Part shown: piece after piece, positions 23,333 through 30,597 of the stretch
How the letters are laid out: every line of letters starts with the position of its first letter
Position numbering within the stretch: position 1 is the first letter of the stretch
NCBI RefSeq assembly: GCF_023264895.1
Contig: NZ_JAHFUY010000032.1
Span: 1 to 43,701, forward strand
DNA from: Herbiconiux sp.
Lineage (GTDB): Bacteria > Actinomycetota > Actinomycetes > Actinomycetales > Microbacteriaceae
Direction of reading: 5' to 3'
DNA: 43,701 nucleotides
Translations under genes and position numbers: made by a program
The notes under the pieces: generated by a model
Seen by the model: only the letters and a program-made list of their open reading frames with translations
The model's database searches: none
Told to the model about the DNA's origin: nothing

Positions 23333-24715
23333 CTACCGGATCGTCGCGTACGCGGCGAGCGCCGCCGCCCGCGAGGACTTCAGGTCGACCATCGGCGCCG
23401 GATACGCCTCCGTTCCGACCTCGGGCACGTAGCGCGCCACGTACTGCCCGGCCGCATCGAACTTCGACGCCTGCAGCTCGGGGTTGAACACCCGGAAGTA
23501 CGGCGCCGCATCCGGCCCCGACCCCGCCACCCACTGCCAGTTCAGCGCGTTCGACGCCGGATCGGCATCGACAAGCGTGTCCCAGAACCACGCCTCACCG
23601 ACCCGCCAGTCGACCCGCAGGTTCTTCACCAGGAACGACGCCGTCACCATCCGCACCCGGTTGTGCATCACCCCCGTCTGCCACAGCTCCCGCATGCCGG
23701 CGTCGACGAGCGGGATGCCGGTGCGCCCCTTCTTCCAGCGCTCGAGCTCATCGTCGGGCAGCGACTGCCACGGGAACCGGTCGAACTCCGGCCGCATGTT
23801 CTCGGTCGTGATGGAGGGCAGGTGGAACAGCAGGTGGTAGGCGAACTCCCGCCAGACGAGCTGCCGCAGGAACGCCGACGACCCGGCCGCCGCCCCCGAC
23901 CCAGTCCCGCGCCTGGCCCGGTGCCGGTCGACCGCCTGCCACAGCTCGAACGGACTGATCTCGCAGAACCGCAGGTGCGGCGAGAGCCCGGAGGTGCCGT
24001 CCTCGGCCGGGAGGTCCTGCTCGTCGGGGTAGTCGTCGATCCCCGAGCGGAGGAACGCACTCAACCGCTCGTGCGCCCCCACCGACCCCGGACGCCACCG
24101 CTCGCGGAGCCCCCCGGCCCAGTCGGGCGCCGTCGGCAGCAGCCCCCACGAGCCGAGCTCGTCCGAGTCGACCCGCGGGCTCTGCAGTCCGTCCTCCGCC
24201 GTCGGGGCGGGAAGCGGTGCGCGCGGCGCCGGCTTCGCGAGCACCGCGCGGTAGAACGGCGTGAACACCTTGTACCACCCGCCCTGCCCCGTCATCACGG
24301 TCCACGGCTCCGCCAGCAGCGACCCCTGGAAGCTCTCGACCTCGAGTCCCGCCTCCCGCAGCGAGCTCTTCAGCGCGGTGTCCACGGTGCGCTCGGCCTC
24401 GCCGTAGCGCCGGTTCCAGAGCACGGCGGTCGCGCCCGCGTCCGTCACGAGACCGTGCACGACGGCTTCGGCCGGCCCGCGCCGCAGGGTGAGAGCAAGG
24501 CCCACCTCGTCGAGCTCGGCGGCGAGCGCCTCGAGGCTGTGGTGCAGCCACCACCGCGAGGCAGCCCCGAGGGGCCGGATGCCGGGGCTCTCGTCGTCGA
24601 GCACGTACAGCACCACGATCGGGTCGCCCCGCCGCACGGCCTCGTGCAGCGCGGGGTTGTCGCGCACCCGCAGGTCATCGCGCAGCCAGACGATCGTGGT
24701 GGGGGAGGAGCTCAT
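23333..24715 (-). CDS. phr: deoxyribodipyrimidine photolyase (class I)
   Basis: A 460-residue FAD-containing DNA repair enzyme that uses blue light to split cyclobutane pyrimidine dimers. It has an N-terminal Rossmann-like antenna domain (TTIVWLRDDLRVRDNPALHEAV) and a helical FAD domain with LSPHLRFCEISP, FLRQLVWREFAYHLLFH, WKKGRTGIPLVDAGMRELWQTGVMHNRVRM, FLVKNLRVDWRVGEAWFWDTLVDADPASNALNWQWVAGSG and NPELQASKFD, all standard for class I photolyases and related cryptochromes. The ATG start follows a G-rich stretch; the frame's 40-codon extension lacks conserved residues. It is the last of three same-strand genes after the MarR gene (123-bp gap) and convergent with the flavin operon, with the tandem repeats between. 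Confidence 0.93.
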   Translation of the reverse strand: MSSSPTTIVWLRDDLRVRDNPALHEAVRRGDPIVVLYVLDDESPGIRPLGAASRWWLHHSLEALAAELDEVGLALTLRRGPAEAVVHGLVTDAGATAVLWNRRYGEAERTVDTALKSSLREAGLEVESFQGSLLAEPWTVMTGQGGWYKVFTPFYRAVLAKPAPRAPLPAPTAEDGLQSPRVDSDELGSWGLLPTAPDWAGGLRERWRPGSVGAHERLSAFLRSGIDDYPDEQDLPAEDGTSGLSPHLRFCEISPFELWQAVDRHRARRGTGSGAAAGSSAFLRQLVWREFAYHLLFHLPSITTENMRPEFDRFPWQSLPDDELERWKKGRTGIPLVDAGMRELWQTGVMHNRVRMVTASFLVKNLRVDWRVGEAWFWDTLVDADPASNALNWQWVAGSGPDAAPYFRVFNPELQASKFDAAGQYVARYVPEVGTEAYPAPMVDLKSSRAAALAAYATIR

Positions 24716-24838
24716 GCCCCCAGTCAACCCGCCCGCCGCCGATCCCGCCCGATCACGACCCGGCGACCCGGCCCGGCGCATCCGCTCGCTCACCTGGGGC
24801 CGGACACACGCGTGCCCCAAGTCGCGGCCGCCCACCCC

Positions 24839-25282
24839 TTACTGTCCCGCGACCCCCGTGCGCAGCTTGTCGCAGAGCAGCGCGAGCTGCTCGAGCTCGT
24901 CGGGCGTGAGGTGCCCCGACATGTGCGCCGTGATCGACTCGGCATGCAGCACCGCCGCCTTCCGATACACGCTCACCCCGTGCTCGGTGAGGGCCACGAG
25001 CGTGCCGCGCCCGTCCGACGGGTCGCCGCACTTCTCCAGGATGCCGCGGGCCGCCAGCCGGTCGACCAGTCGGCTGATCGAGGGCTGCGTGAGCAGCACC
25101 TTCTCGCCGAGGTCCCGGATGCGCAGCACCTTGTCCGGCTGGATGAACAGGTTGAACATCACGTCGTACTCGTTGAGCGACACGATGTCGGTGGGGAACT
25201 CGGCGGCCAGCTGCCGCATGACGGTGACCTGGGCGCGGAACAGCGACTCCCAGGCGGCCACGGGCGAGATCTCCGGCGACAT
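24839..25282 (-). CDS. MarR family transcriptional regulator
   Basis: A 147-residue winged-helix repressor/activator. Helical N-terminus, then LNEYDVMFNLFIQPDKVLRIRDLGEKVLLTQPSISRLVDRLAARGILEKC (helix-turn-helix with recognition helix QPSISRLVDRL), and the wing GDPSDGRGTLVALTEHG with the family's D-x-R-G motif. It would bind DNA as a dimer and sense a small molecule. Start chosen by an AGGAG site 5 nt upstream, which excludes eight extra residues. It lies 88 bp downstream of the amidohydrolase gene on the same strand and upstream of the photolyase; the target is unknown. Confidence 0.88.
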   Translation of the reverse strand: MSPEISPVAAWESLFRAQVTVMRQLAAEFPTDIVSLNEYDVMFNLFIQPDKVLRIRDLGEKVLLTQPSISRLVDRLAARGILEKCGDPSDGRGTLVALTEHGVSVYRKAAVLHAESITAHMSGHLTPDELEQLALLCDKLRTGVAGQ

Positions 25283-25370
25283 CGCAGCTCCTGACACTCG
25301 GTGCAAAGGGGTGGCCTACATTCTGGCACGGCCCAGCGGATGCGCCGGCGCAGCGAGTGCACGCGGGCAG

Positions 25371-26981
25371 CTAGTGCACCCGCACGCCCCCGAGCCAGGT
25401 CTGCTCGACCGTGAGCTGCGGCAGCTCCTCGACGCTCACGGCGGAGGGGTCGGCCGAGAGCACCACGAGGTCGGCGAGCTTGCCCACCTCGAGGCTGCCC
25501 ACCTCGTGCTCGCTGAACAGCTGCCAGGCGGCTCCGAGCGTCTGCGCCCGCAGCGCCTCGTCGAAGCTCACGCCGTCGGCTCCGGGCAGGCGCCGGCCGC
25601 CGCGCGTGGTGCGGGTCATCGCCACCGCCATGTTGCGGAGCGGCTCGGCGGGGGTCACGGTGCCGTCGTTGTGCAGCGAGATCTCGAGCCCCGAGTCCAG
25701 CGCGGCCCGCGCGTTCGCCCAGGGCCCGCCGTGCTCGGCGCCGAACAGCTCGTCGACGAGCACGTCGCCCCAGTAGTACACGTGGTCGATGAGCAGGCTG
25801 ACGGTGGCCCCGAGCTCGGCCGCGCGCGCGAACTGGGTGGGCGTCATGGCGCCCACGTGCTCCATCCGCAGCCGGTGGTCGCTCCGCGGATGCCGCTCGA
25901 GCATCGCCTCCCATGTGTCGAGCACGCGGTCGATGGCGAGGTCGCCGTGCACGTGGCAGGCGAGCTGCCAGCCCTCGGGGAAGTACTGCTCGACCACCTC
26001 GTCGAGCTGCGCCCGGGTGTAGTTGGCCGAGCCGTGCGATCCGGGCTCGACCCCGATCGAGCGGGTCCCTTCGGTGTCGAGGTAGGGGAACGAGATGAGG
26101 ATGTTGCCGACCCACGGCGATCCGTCGGCCCACGTCTTCACCCCGGTCTGCCGCACGAGGGCGTCGCCGTTGGCCACGGGCACGGAGGCGTGGGCTCCTG
26201 GCGCCGACATCTCGTAGAGGCGCAGTCGCGCCGTGAGTCCGGCGGCGGCGCGGGTCGCGTCGAGAGCGGGCTGCTTGGCGTGGTCCCAGCTCATGTCGCT
26301 CACCGTCGTGATGCCCACGGCGTTCAGCGAGCCGAGGTACTGCGCGAGGAGTGCCGGCAGCTCGTGGGCCGCCTCGCCGAGCACCGGGCTGAGCAGCGCG
26401 AATACGGTGCCCACCTCGAAGCCCTTGCCCGTGAGCTCGCCCGCTGCATCCTTGTCCCAGTGCGATCCCACGGGGTCGGGGGAGTCGCGCGTGACGCCGG
26501 AGCGCGCCGCGGCCGCGGAGTTGAAGTAGACGACGTGGCCCGAGTTGTGCAGGATGACGAGCGGTGCGCCTCGCCCCCAGTCGTCGAGCTCGGCGAGGGT
26601 GGGATCGGTGAGGCCCGTCTGCAGGAGGCCGTCCCAGCCGTTGAACACGACGCCCTCCGGATGCGCGGTGACGCCGTCGCGGATCGCCGCGCGCACCCCG
26701 TCGGCCGTCGGCAGCGTCACGGGGCGGATGTCGATCATGAAGTGGCTGAGCACCACGGCGGTGTCGCTCGGGTGCCCGTGCGCCTCGACGAAGCCGGGCA
26801 GGAGGGCGCGCTCGCCGAGGAGGACGGTCTCGAGCTGGTCGCCTGCGGTGACGGCGGCGCGCACCTCGGCCTCGGATCCCACGGCGGCGATCGTGCCGTC
26901 GCGCACGAGGAGGGCCTTGGCGCGGGGGCGGGCGTCGTCGACGGTGAGGACGGTTCCCAGGAAGAGGGTCTCGGAGGTCAT
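25371..26981 (-). CDS. amidohydrolase family protein (YtcJ-like, amidohydrolase_3)
   Basis: A 536-residue metal-dependent hydrolase. N-terminal beta-sandwich (LFLGTVLTVDDARPRAKALLVRDGTIAAVG), then a TIM barrel with the metal-binding LPGFVEAHGHPSD, the lysine-site analogue region around TGVKTWADGS, CHVHGDLAIDRVLDTW, HRLRMEHVGAM and the C-terminal ISLHNDGTVTPAEPLRNMAVAMTR (metal Asp). The family includes N-substituted formamide deformylases and many enzymes of unknown substrate. There is no signal peptide. A TACAGT box ends 6 nt before the ATG, pointing to a leaderless mRNA. The MarR gene follows on the same strand and may respond to its substrate (inference). Confidence 0.88.
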   Translation of the reverse strand: MTSETLFLGTVLTVDDARPRAKALLVRDGTIAAVGSEAEVRAAVTAGDQLETVLLGERALLPGFVEAHGHPSDTAVVLSHFMIDIRPVTLPTADGVRAAIRDGVTAHPEGVVFNGWDGLLQTGLTDPTLAELDDWGRGAPLVILHNSGHVVYFNSAAAARSGVTRDSPDPVGSHWDKDAAGELTGKGFEVGTVFALLSPVLGEAAHELPALLAQYLGSLNAVGITTVSDMSWDHAKQPALDATRAAAGLTARLRLYEMSAPGAHASVPVANGDALVRQTGVKTWADGSPWVGNILISFPYLDTEGTRSIGVEPGSHGSANYTRAQLDEVVEQYFPEGWQLACHVHGDLAIDRVLDTWEAMLERHPRSDHRLRMEHVGAMTPTQFARAAELGATVSLLIDHVYYWGDVLVDELFGAEHGGPWANARAALDSGLEISLHNDGTVTPAEPLRNMAVAMTRTTRGGRRLPGADGVSFDEALRAQTLGAAWQLFSEHEVGSLEVGKLADLVVLSADPSAVSVEELPQLTVEQTWLGGVRVH

Positions 26982-26987
26982 GCGGCG

Positions 26988-26993
26988 ACTGTA
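26988..26993 (-). promoter_or_regulatory. -10 box of amidohydrolase gene
   Basis: TACAGT on the minus strand ends 6 nt before the ATG at 26981. It lies downstream of the terminator-like hairpin at 27039-27072, so the gene has its own promoter. Confidence 0.5.
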
Positions 26994-27029
26994 TCGGCCG
27001 GGCGGGGGCGGTGTCTCCGGGACGTCCGT

Positions 27030-27137
27030 TAAATGATTGAGGGCCCGTCGTAGAGGCTAACGACGGGCCCTCTCCCTTGCACCAAGAGTGTCCTGCAATC
27101 ACATTCCGCGGGAGCTGCCACAGCAAACAACTTCCGC
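27030..27137 (-). ncRNA. candidate small RNA
   Basis: A minus-strand TATATT box (27144-27149) would start a transcript near 27137. It runs ~65 nt without an open frame and ends in a perfect 13-bp hairpin. No protein gene begins before the terminator. It resembles no small RNA family I recognise. It could instead be part of the 3' UTR of the winged-helix gene. Confidence 0.45.
27039..27072 (-). terminator. perfect 13-bp hairpin terminator
   Basis: GAGGGCCCGTCGT and ACGACGGGCCCTC pair around an 8-nt loop. On the minus strand it is followed by an A/T-rich stretch (AATCATTTAA). It ends the candidate small RNA and/or the winged-helix transcript. Confidence 0.7.
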
Positions 27138-27143
27138 TCTTCG

Positions 27144-27149
27144 AATATA
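27144..27149 (-). promoter_or_regulatory. -10 box of candidate small RNA
   Basis: TATATT in an A/T-rich island that stands out in this GC-rich region. No good -35 is seen; the near-palindrome occupies that place, which would suit an activator-dependent promoter. Confidence 0.45.
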
Positions 27150-27188
27150 TAACGGTCTGGTAACGGAGCGCTAGTTACCAAAACGTTA
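27150..27188. promoter_or_regulatory. 39-bp near-perfect palindromic operator with 11-bp-spaced half sites
   Basis: TAACGGTCTGGTAAC (27150-27164) and GTTACCAAAACGTTA (27174-27188) are inverted with 13 of 15 matches around a 9-nt spacer. Within each arm TAAC recurs with an 11-bp period, the spacing used by OmpR/PhoB-type dimers. The gene of an OmpR-type winged-helix protein ends 61 bp away. Confidence 0.6.
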
Positions 27189-27248
27189 TTTTCCTGGGAA
27201 TCGGCTGTGCGCCCCGTTCGGGGGGTGCCCAGGGGCCCAGAACGCCGC

Positions 27249-27977
27249 TCAGAAGAGGTCGGGGGAGGGGGTCGACGTGTGCCGCACCGAGACGTCGGCG
27301 TGGCGGTCGAAGCGGTAGCCGACGCCGCGCACGGTGCGCACGATGTCCTCGTAGTCGCCGAGCTTCGAGCGCAGGCGCCGCACGTGCACGTCGATGGTGC
27401 GCTCGTTGGGCACCTCGTCGTCACCCGCGCTCCAGAGCGAGGTGATGAGCTCGGCGCGCTCGATGGTGCGGCCCTCGCGGAGCACGAGGTACTGCAGCAG
27501 CTCGAACTCCTTGTAGGTGAGGTTCGCGGGGTTGTTGTCGAGCAGAACGCGCTTCCGCGAGAGGTCGACGACGACGCCGTCGCGGGCGCGGTCCTGCTCG
27601 TCCGGCGCCTGCCGCTGCTTGGCGAGAGCGGCCGGATCCTGCAACGCGAGGCGCACCACGTCGACGTCGCGGCCACCGGCACCGCGCGGGGCGAGCGCCA
27701 CGGCGGCGTAGGTCTCCGAGGAGGGGGCGATCTCGGCGGCGAGTGCCTTCAGCGCCTCGACGATGCGGCCGAGGTCGGTGCCGTCGGCGGCGGCCTTGTC
27801 TTCGTCGATGCCGACGTAGAGCACGAAGCCGCGGGCTTCGGTTCCTTCGGGCACGGCGCGGATGCGAGCGGGTGCGGACGGGGCGCCGGACGCGACAGCG
27901 GCGACAGAGGCGGAGGAGGCGGCGGCGTCCGCGGTGGAGAGAGCGGTGGGGCGGGGAGCGAGGTGGGCGATCGACAT
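27249..27977 (-). CDS. OmpR/PhoB-type winged-helix protein without recognisable receiver domain
   Basis: A 242-residue DNA-binding protein. Residues ~135-225 are a clear OmpR/PhoB winged helix (LTYKEFELLQYLVLREGRTIERAELI, recognition helix NERTIDVHVRRLRSKLG, wing VRGVGYRF). The N-terminus begins with ~45 Ala/Ser-rich residues. Residues ~50-112 may fold as alpha/beta (GFVLYVGIDED, YAAVALAP), but I see none of the usual receiver Asp and Lys signatures, so it is an orphan or degenerate response regulator. GAAGGA lies 8 nt before the ATG. The 264-nt leader from the upstream uORF start carries five hairpins. The 39-bp palindrome beyond the stop has OmpR-type spacing, making it a candidate target. 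Confidence 0.83.
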   Translation of the reverse strand: MSIAHLAPRPTALSTADAAASSASVAAVASGAPSAPARIRAVPEGTEARGFVLYVGIDEDKAAADGTDLGRIVEALKALAAEIAPSSETYAAVALAPRGAGGRDVDVVRLALQDPAALAKQRQAPDEQDRARDGVVVDLSRKRVLLDNNPANLTYKEFELLQYLVLREGRTIERAELITSLWSAGDDEVPNERTIDVHVRRLRSKLGDYEDIVRTVRGVGYRFDRHADVSVRHTSTPSPDLF

Positions 27978-27997
27978 GGGAGTTGTCCTTCAGGCAG

Positions 27998-28112
27998 CGG
28001 CCCGGAGATGCGGGCCGGAAGATGTGTCAGTACTCGTGATCCGGATGCGGATCGGAAGCGGCCCCGAGAACAGGGGCCGAGAGCGCGACTCTCGCTGAGC
28101 CCGGTCAGGGCT
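27998..28112 (-). promoter_or_regulatory. five consecutive hairpins in the winged-helix gene leader
   Basis: Perfect inverted repeats follow one another: CGGCCCG/CGGGCCG (27998-28017), GATCCG/CGGATC (28038-28053), GGCCCC/GGGGCC (28060-28078), CGAGAG/CTCTCG (28078-28094) and AGCCC/GGGCT (28098-28112). Lying between a uORF stop and the gene's ribosome site, they could form an attenuator or a translation-controlled leader. Confidence 0.5.
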
Positions 28113-28139
28113 GAGGGGTCGGCGCGGGCGAGATTCTCG

Positions 28140-28241
28140 TCAGCGACACATTCGACAACACATGACGACGCTGCCGGCCATCATCATGCCGGCATCCCCG
28201 AGGGCCTCAAAGGAGGTCAGGGCGTGCACGTTGTCAGTCAT
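28140..28241 (-). CDS. leaderless 33-residue uORF with Cys-rich end
   Basis: An open frame of 33 codons beginning MTDNVHALTSFEALGD, with a Met-rich middle (GMMMAGS), ending MCCRMCR before TGA. It has no ribosome site, but TTGACA (28273-28278) and TTAGCT (28249-28254) at an 18-nt spacing place the transcription start at its ATG. Five hairpins and then the winged-helix gene follow on the same strand. Three Cys and two Arg in the last seven codons suggest a leader peptide sensing cysteine or translation speed (inference). I do not recognise the peptide, and translation is unproven. Confidence 0.5.
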   Translation of the reverse strand: MTDNVHALTSFEALGDAGMMMAGSVVMCCRMCR

Positions 28242-28248
28242 GCCTAGA

Positions 28249-28278
28249 AGCTAACCCGAACAGAGCGCGCAATGTCAA
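28249..28278 (-). promoter_or_regulatory. strong promoter of uORF/winged-helix transcript
   Basis: TTGACA (28273-28278), 18-nt spacer, TTAGCT (28249-28254). The best -35/-10 pair in the window. Confidence 0.6.
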
Positions 28279-28304
28279 CCCTTCCGGCGCATCCGGGATA
28301 GTTA

Positions 28305-28323
28305 GCACAGGTATAGGTTGTGC
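28305..28323. promoter_or_regulatory. inverted repeat over the -10 of the DHA2 transporter gene
   Basis: GCACA and TGTGC flank a 9-nt core containing TATAGG; the alternative -10 TAGGTT (28314-28319) ends 7 nt before the ATG. Candidate repressor site for a leaderless transporter message. Confidence 0.45.
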
Positions 28324-28326
28324 CGT

Positions 28327-29781
28327 ATGAGCACTCCCGCGGTTCCGTCGATCTCGTCCCGTGCACGCTGGCAGGCCTTCGGGGTGTGCGTGGCCGTGGC
28401 CGCTCTCACGATCCTCGATCTGTCGAAGGTCAACGTGGGACTGCCCTCGATCGAGAAGTCGCTCGGTGCCGACTCCACCGCCCTGCAGGTGATCGTCGCC
28501 GGCTACGCGCTCGCCTTCGGTCTCGCGCTCGTGCCGGCCGGGCGGCTCGGTGACCTCTACTCCCGCAAGGTCATGTTCATCATCGGGTTGAGCGGGTTCA
28601 CCCTCGCGAGCGCCTTCTGCGCCATCGCCCCCGACATCGAGACCCTGCTCATCGCGCGCATCCTGCAGGGTGTCGCCGCCGGCGTGCAGATGCCGCAGGT
28701 GCTGGGGCTCGTGCAGCAGCTGTTCCAGGGTGAGGAAAGAGGCCGCGCGTTCGGGCTCTTCGGCGCCGTGATCGGCATCTCGACCGCGTTCGGGCCCACC
28801 CTCGGCGGCCTCCTGATCGCGGTCGGTGGGCCCACCGACGGCTGGCGGCTGCTGTTCTGGATGAACGTGCCCCTCGGCGTGATCGCCCTCGCCCTGGCCG
28901 CCTGGCTCCTGCCGAAAGCGCAGCCGCACCAGCCGGGCGCGCGCAACCTCGACCTCATCGGCATCGTGCTGCTCGGCATCGCGGTGTTCGCGTTCATGCT
29001 CCCGTTCGTGCTCACCACGGGCGGGCCGGACGACAGTCCGTGGCGGTGGCTGTCGCTTCTCGGATGCGCGGTCGCGGTCGTGCTCTTCATCACCTGGGAG
29101 CGGCGCTACGAGGCCGCGGGCAAGTCGCCCGCCATCCACTTCGCGCTGTTCTCGCTCGGCTCGTACCGCAACGGGCTGCTGCTGGCCACGGCCTACTTCG
29201 CCGCGATCCCGGCGGTCTTCCTGCTCACGACGCTGTTCCTGCAGGAGGGCCTCGGCTACGCGCCGGTGTTCGCGGGCATGGTGAGCATCCCGTTCGCCCT
29301 CACCTCGGCCGTCACGGCGCTGATCGGCGGGCGGCTGGTCTCGAAGTACGGGCGCTCGCTCGTGGTGGTGGGCCTCGTGGTGGCGTTCGTCGGGTTCGTG
29401 CTCGTGCTGCTCGGGGCCGTGCTGCCGCCCGCCGAGTACTCGATCTGGTTCATGGCGGCGGCGATGGCGGTGGCCGGGGCGGGAGGCGGATTCGTCATCT
29501 CACCCAACCAGACCCTCACGCTCGCCGAGATCCCGGTGACCGAGGGCGGTGTGGCGGGCTCGATGGCGCAGGTGGGGCAGCGCGTCGGCACGGCGGTGGG
29601 AGTGGCGGCGGCCTCGTCGATCTTCTTCGCCACCCTCTACAGCGAGGGCCCCGGCAACCCCGACAACGTCGAGGTCTACCACGACGGCTTCCGCAACGCC
29701 TTCTTCGTGACCCTCGGCCTCATCCTCGTGGCGCTCGCGATCGGTCTCGTCGACCTGCTGCGCCGGAAGCGGGCTGAGTAG
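28327..29781 (+). CDS. MFS transporter, DHA2 (EmrB/QacA) type
   Basis: A 484-residue drug:H+ antiporter of family 2, with about fourteen hydrophobic helices. Helix 1 has TILDLSKVNVGLPSIEKSLG (motif D1-like, with Ser-Lys where Thr/Ile-Val is commoner), then ALQVIVAGYALAFGLALVPAGRLGDLYSRKVMF (motif A, GRLGDLYSRK) and GFGLF-like motif C at LFGAVIGISTAFGPTLGGLL. It probably exports toxic compounds using the proton gradient; the substrate is unknown. The charged residue Lys in helix 1 is uncommon. It is divergent from the uORF/winged-helix transcript and convergent with upp. Confidence 0.88.
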   Translation: MSTPAVPSISSRARWQAFGVCVAVAALTILDLSKVNVGLPSIEKSLGADSTALQVIVAGYALAFGLALVPAGRLGDLYSRKVMFIIGLSGFTLASAFCAIAPDIETLLIARILQGVAAGVQMPQVLGLVQQLFQGEERGRAFGLFGAVIGISTAFGPTLGGLLIAVGGPTDGWRLLFWMNVPLGVIALALAAWLLPKAQPHQPGARNLDLIGIVLLGIAVFAFMLPFVLTTGGPDDSPWRWLSLLGCAVAVVLFITWERRYEAAGKSPAIHFALFSLGSYRNGLLLATAYFAAIPAVFLLTTLFLQEGLGYAPVFAGMVSIPFALTSAVTALIGGRLVSKYGRSLVVVGLVVAFVGFVLVLLGAVLPPAEYSIWFMAAAMAVAGAGGGFVISPNQTLTLAEIPVTEGGVAGSMAQVGQRVGTAVGVAAASSIFFATLYSEGPGNPDNVEVYHDGFRNAFFVTLGLILVALAIGLVDLLRRKRAE

Positions 29782-29788
29782 GTTTGAA

Positions 29789-29813
29789 CCGCGCCGCCGC
29801 CTCTGCGGCGCGG
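29789..29813 (+). terminator. 9-bp GC hairpin after the DHA2 gene
   Basis: CCGCGCCGC and GCGGCGCGG with a 7-nt loop, 7 bp past the stop. Exactly the same arms occur at 33981-34005. Confidence 0.6.
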
Positions 29814-29884
29814 GCTACATGTTCGGGTGCGGTCGCTTCGCGGCCGCGCCCTCACCTTGGGTCGTCGGGTACGGCCCGCGGCTT

Positions 29885-29927
29885 GGTGGGATGTTCGGGA
29901 GTCGCGACAGGGTGGGATGTTCGGGAG
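29885..29927. repeat. 17-bp direct repeat downstream of upp
   Basis: GGTGGGATGTTCGGGAG occurs at 29885-29901 and 29911-29927 (26-bp period). A partial copy ATGTTCGGG is at 29819-29827. It abuts the upp stop codon. Function unknown. Confidence 0.7.
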
Positions 29928-29930
29928 GCG

Positions 29931-30563
29931 CTAGACCGTGCCGTAGAGCCTGTCTCCGGCGTCGCCCAGGCCTGGGACTATGTAGCCCTTTTCGTTGAGC
30001 TTCTCGTCGAGGGCGCCCAGGACGAGGGTGACGTCCCGGCCCTCGGTGGCCTTCTCGAGGGCGGCGACGCCTTCGGGGGCTCCGAGCAGGCAGATGGCGG
30101 TGACATCCTGGGCGCCGCGCTTGAAGAGGAACTCGATCGCCGCGGAGAGCGAGCCGCCGGTGGCGAGCATGGGGTCGAGCACGAAGCACTGGCGGTCGGA
30201 GAGGTCGTCGGGAAGGCGCTCGGCGTAGGTGGTGGGCTCGAGGGTCTCCTCGTTGCGTACCATGCCGAGGAAGCCGACCTCGGCGCTCGGCACGAGCTTC
30301 ACCATGCCCTCGAGCATGCCGAGCCCCGCGCGGAGGATCGGCACCACGAGCGGCCGCGGCTCGGCGATCGCGACGCCCTGCGCCTCCGACACGGGGGTGT
30401 TGACCGTGACGGGCACGACGGTCACGTTGCGCGTGGCCTCGTAGGCCAGGAGGGTCACGAGCTCTTCGGCCAGAGCGCGGAAGGTGGGCGACGGGGTCGT
30501 CTTGTCGCGCAGCACGGTGAGCTTGTGCGTGATGAGCGGGTGATCGGCAACGTGTACTCGCAT
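29931..30563 (-). CDS. upp: uracil phosphoribosyltransferase
   Basis: A 210-residue salvage enzyme making UMP from uracil and PRPP. Family features: [18 protein letters not shown] at the start, the dimer/flap region [18 protein letters not shown], the PRPP-binding loop [12 protein letters not shown] and the uracil-binding C-terminus [17 protein letters not shown]. Length is standard. TAGATT at 30570-30575 ends 6 nt before its ATG, so it is probably leaderless. It is divergent from tadA across a 34-bp gap that must hold both promoters, a pairing common in actinobacteria. Confidence 0.96.
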   Translation of the reverse strand: MRVHVADHPLITHKLTVLRDKTTPSPTFRALAEELVTLLAYEATRNVTVVPVTVNTPVSEAQGVAIAEPRPLVVPILRAGLGMLEGMVKLVPSAEVGFLGMVRNEETLEPTTYAERLPDDLSDRQCFVLDPMLATGGSLSAAIEFLFKRGAQDVTAICLLGAPEGVAALEKATEGRDVTLVLGALDEKLNEKGYIVPGLGDAGDRLYGTV

Positions 30564-30569
30564 AGGCTC

Positions 30570-30575
30570 AATCTA
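30570..30575 (-). promoter_or_regulatory. -10 box of upp
   Basis: TAGATT on the minus strand ends 6 nt before the ATG at 30563. Confidence 0.5.
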
Positions 30576-30597
30576 CTGGACGGCGGAGGGAGGCCTT

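Noticed and set aside
27029-27682. 217-codon minus-strand frame covering the candidate small RNA
   Set aside because: Out-of-frame shadow of the winged-helix gene that happens to stay open into the gap.
28209-28247. Plus-strand GGAGG site followed by a GTG-initiated 7-codon frame
   Set aside because: It lies antisense to the uORF with no plus-strand promoter before it; most likely chance.
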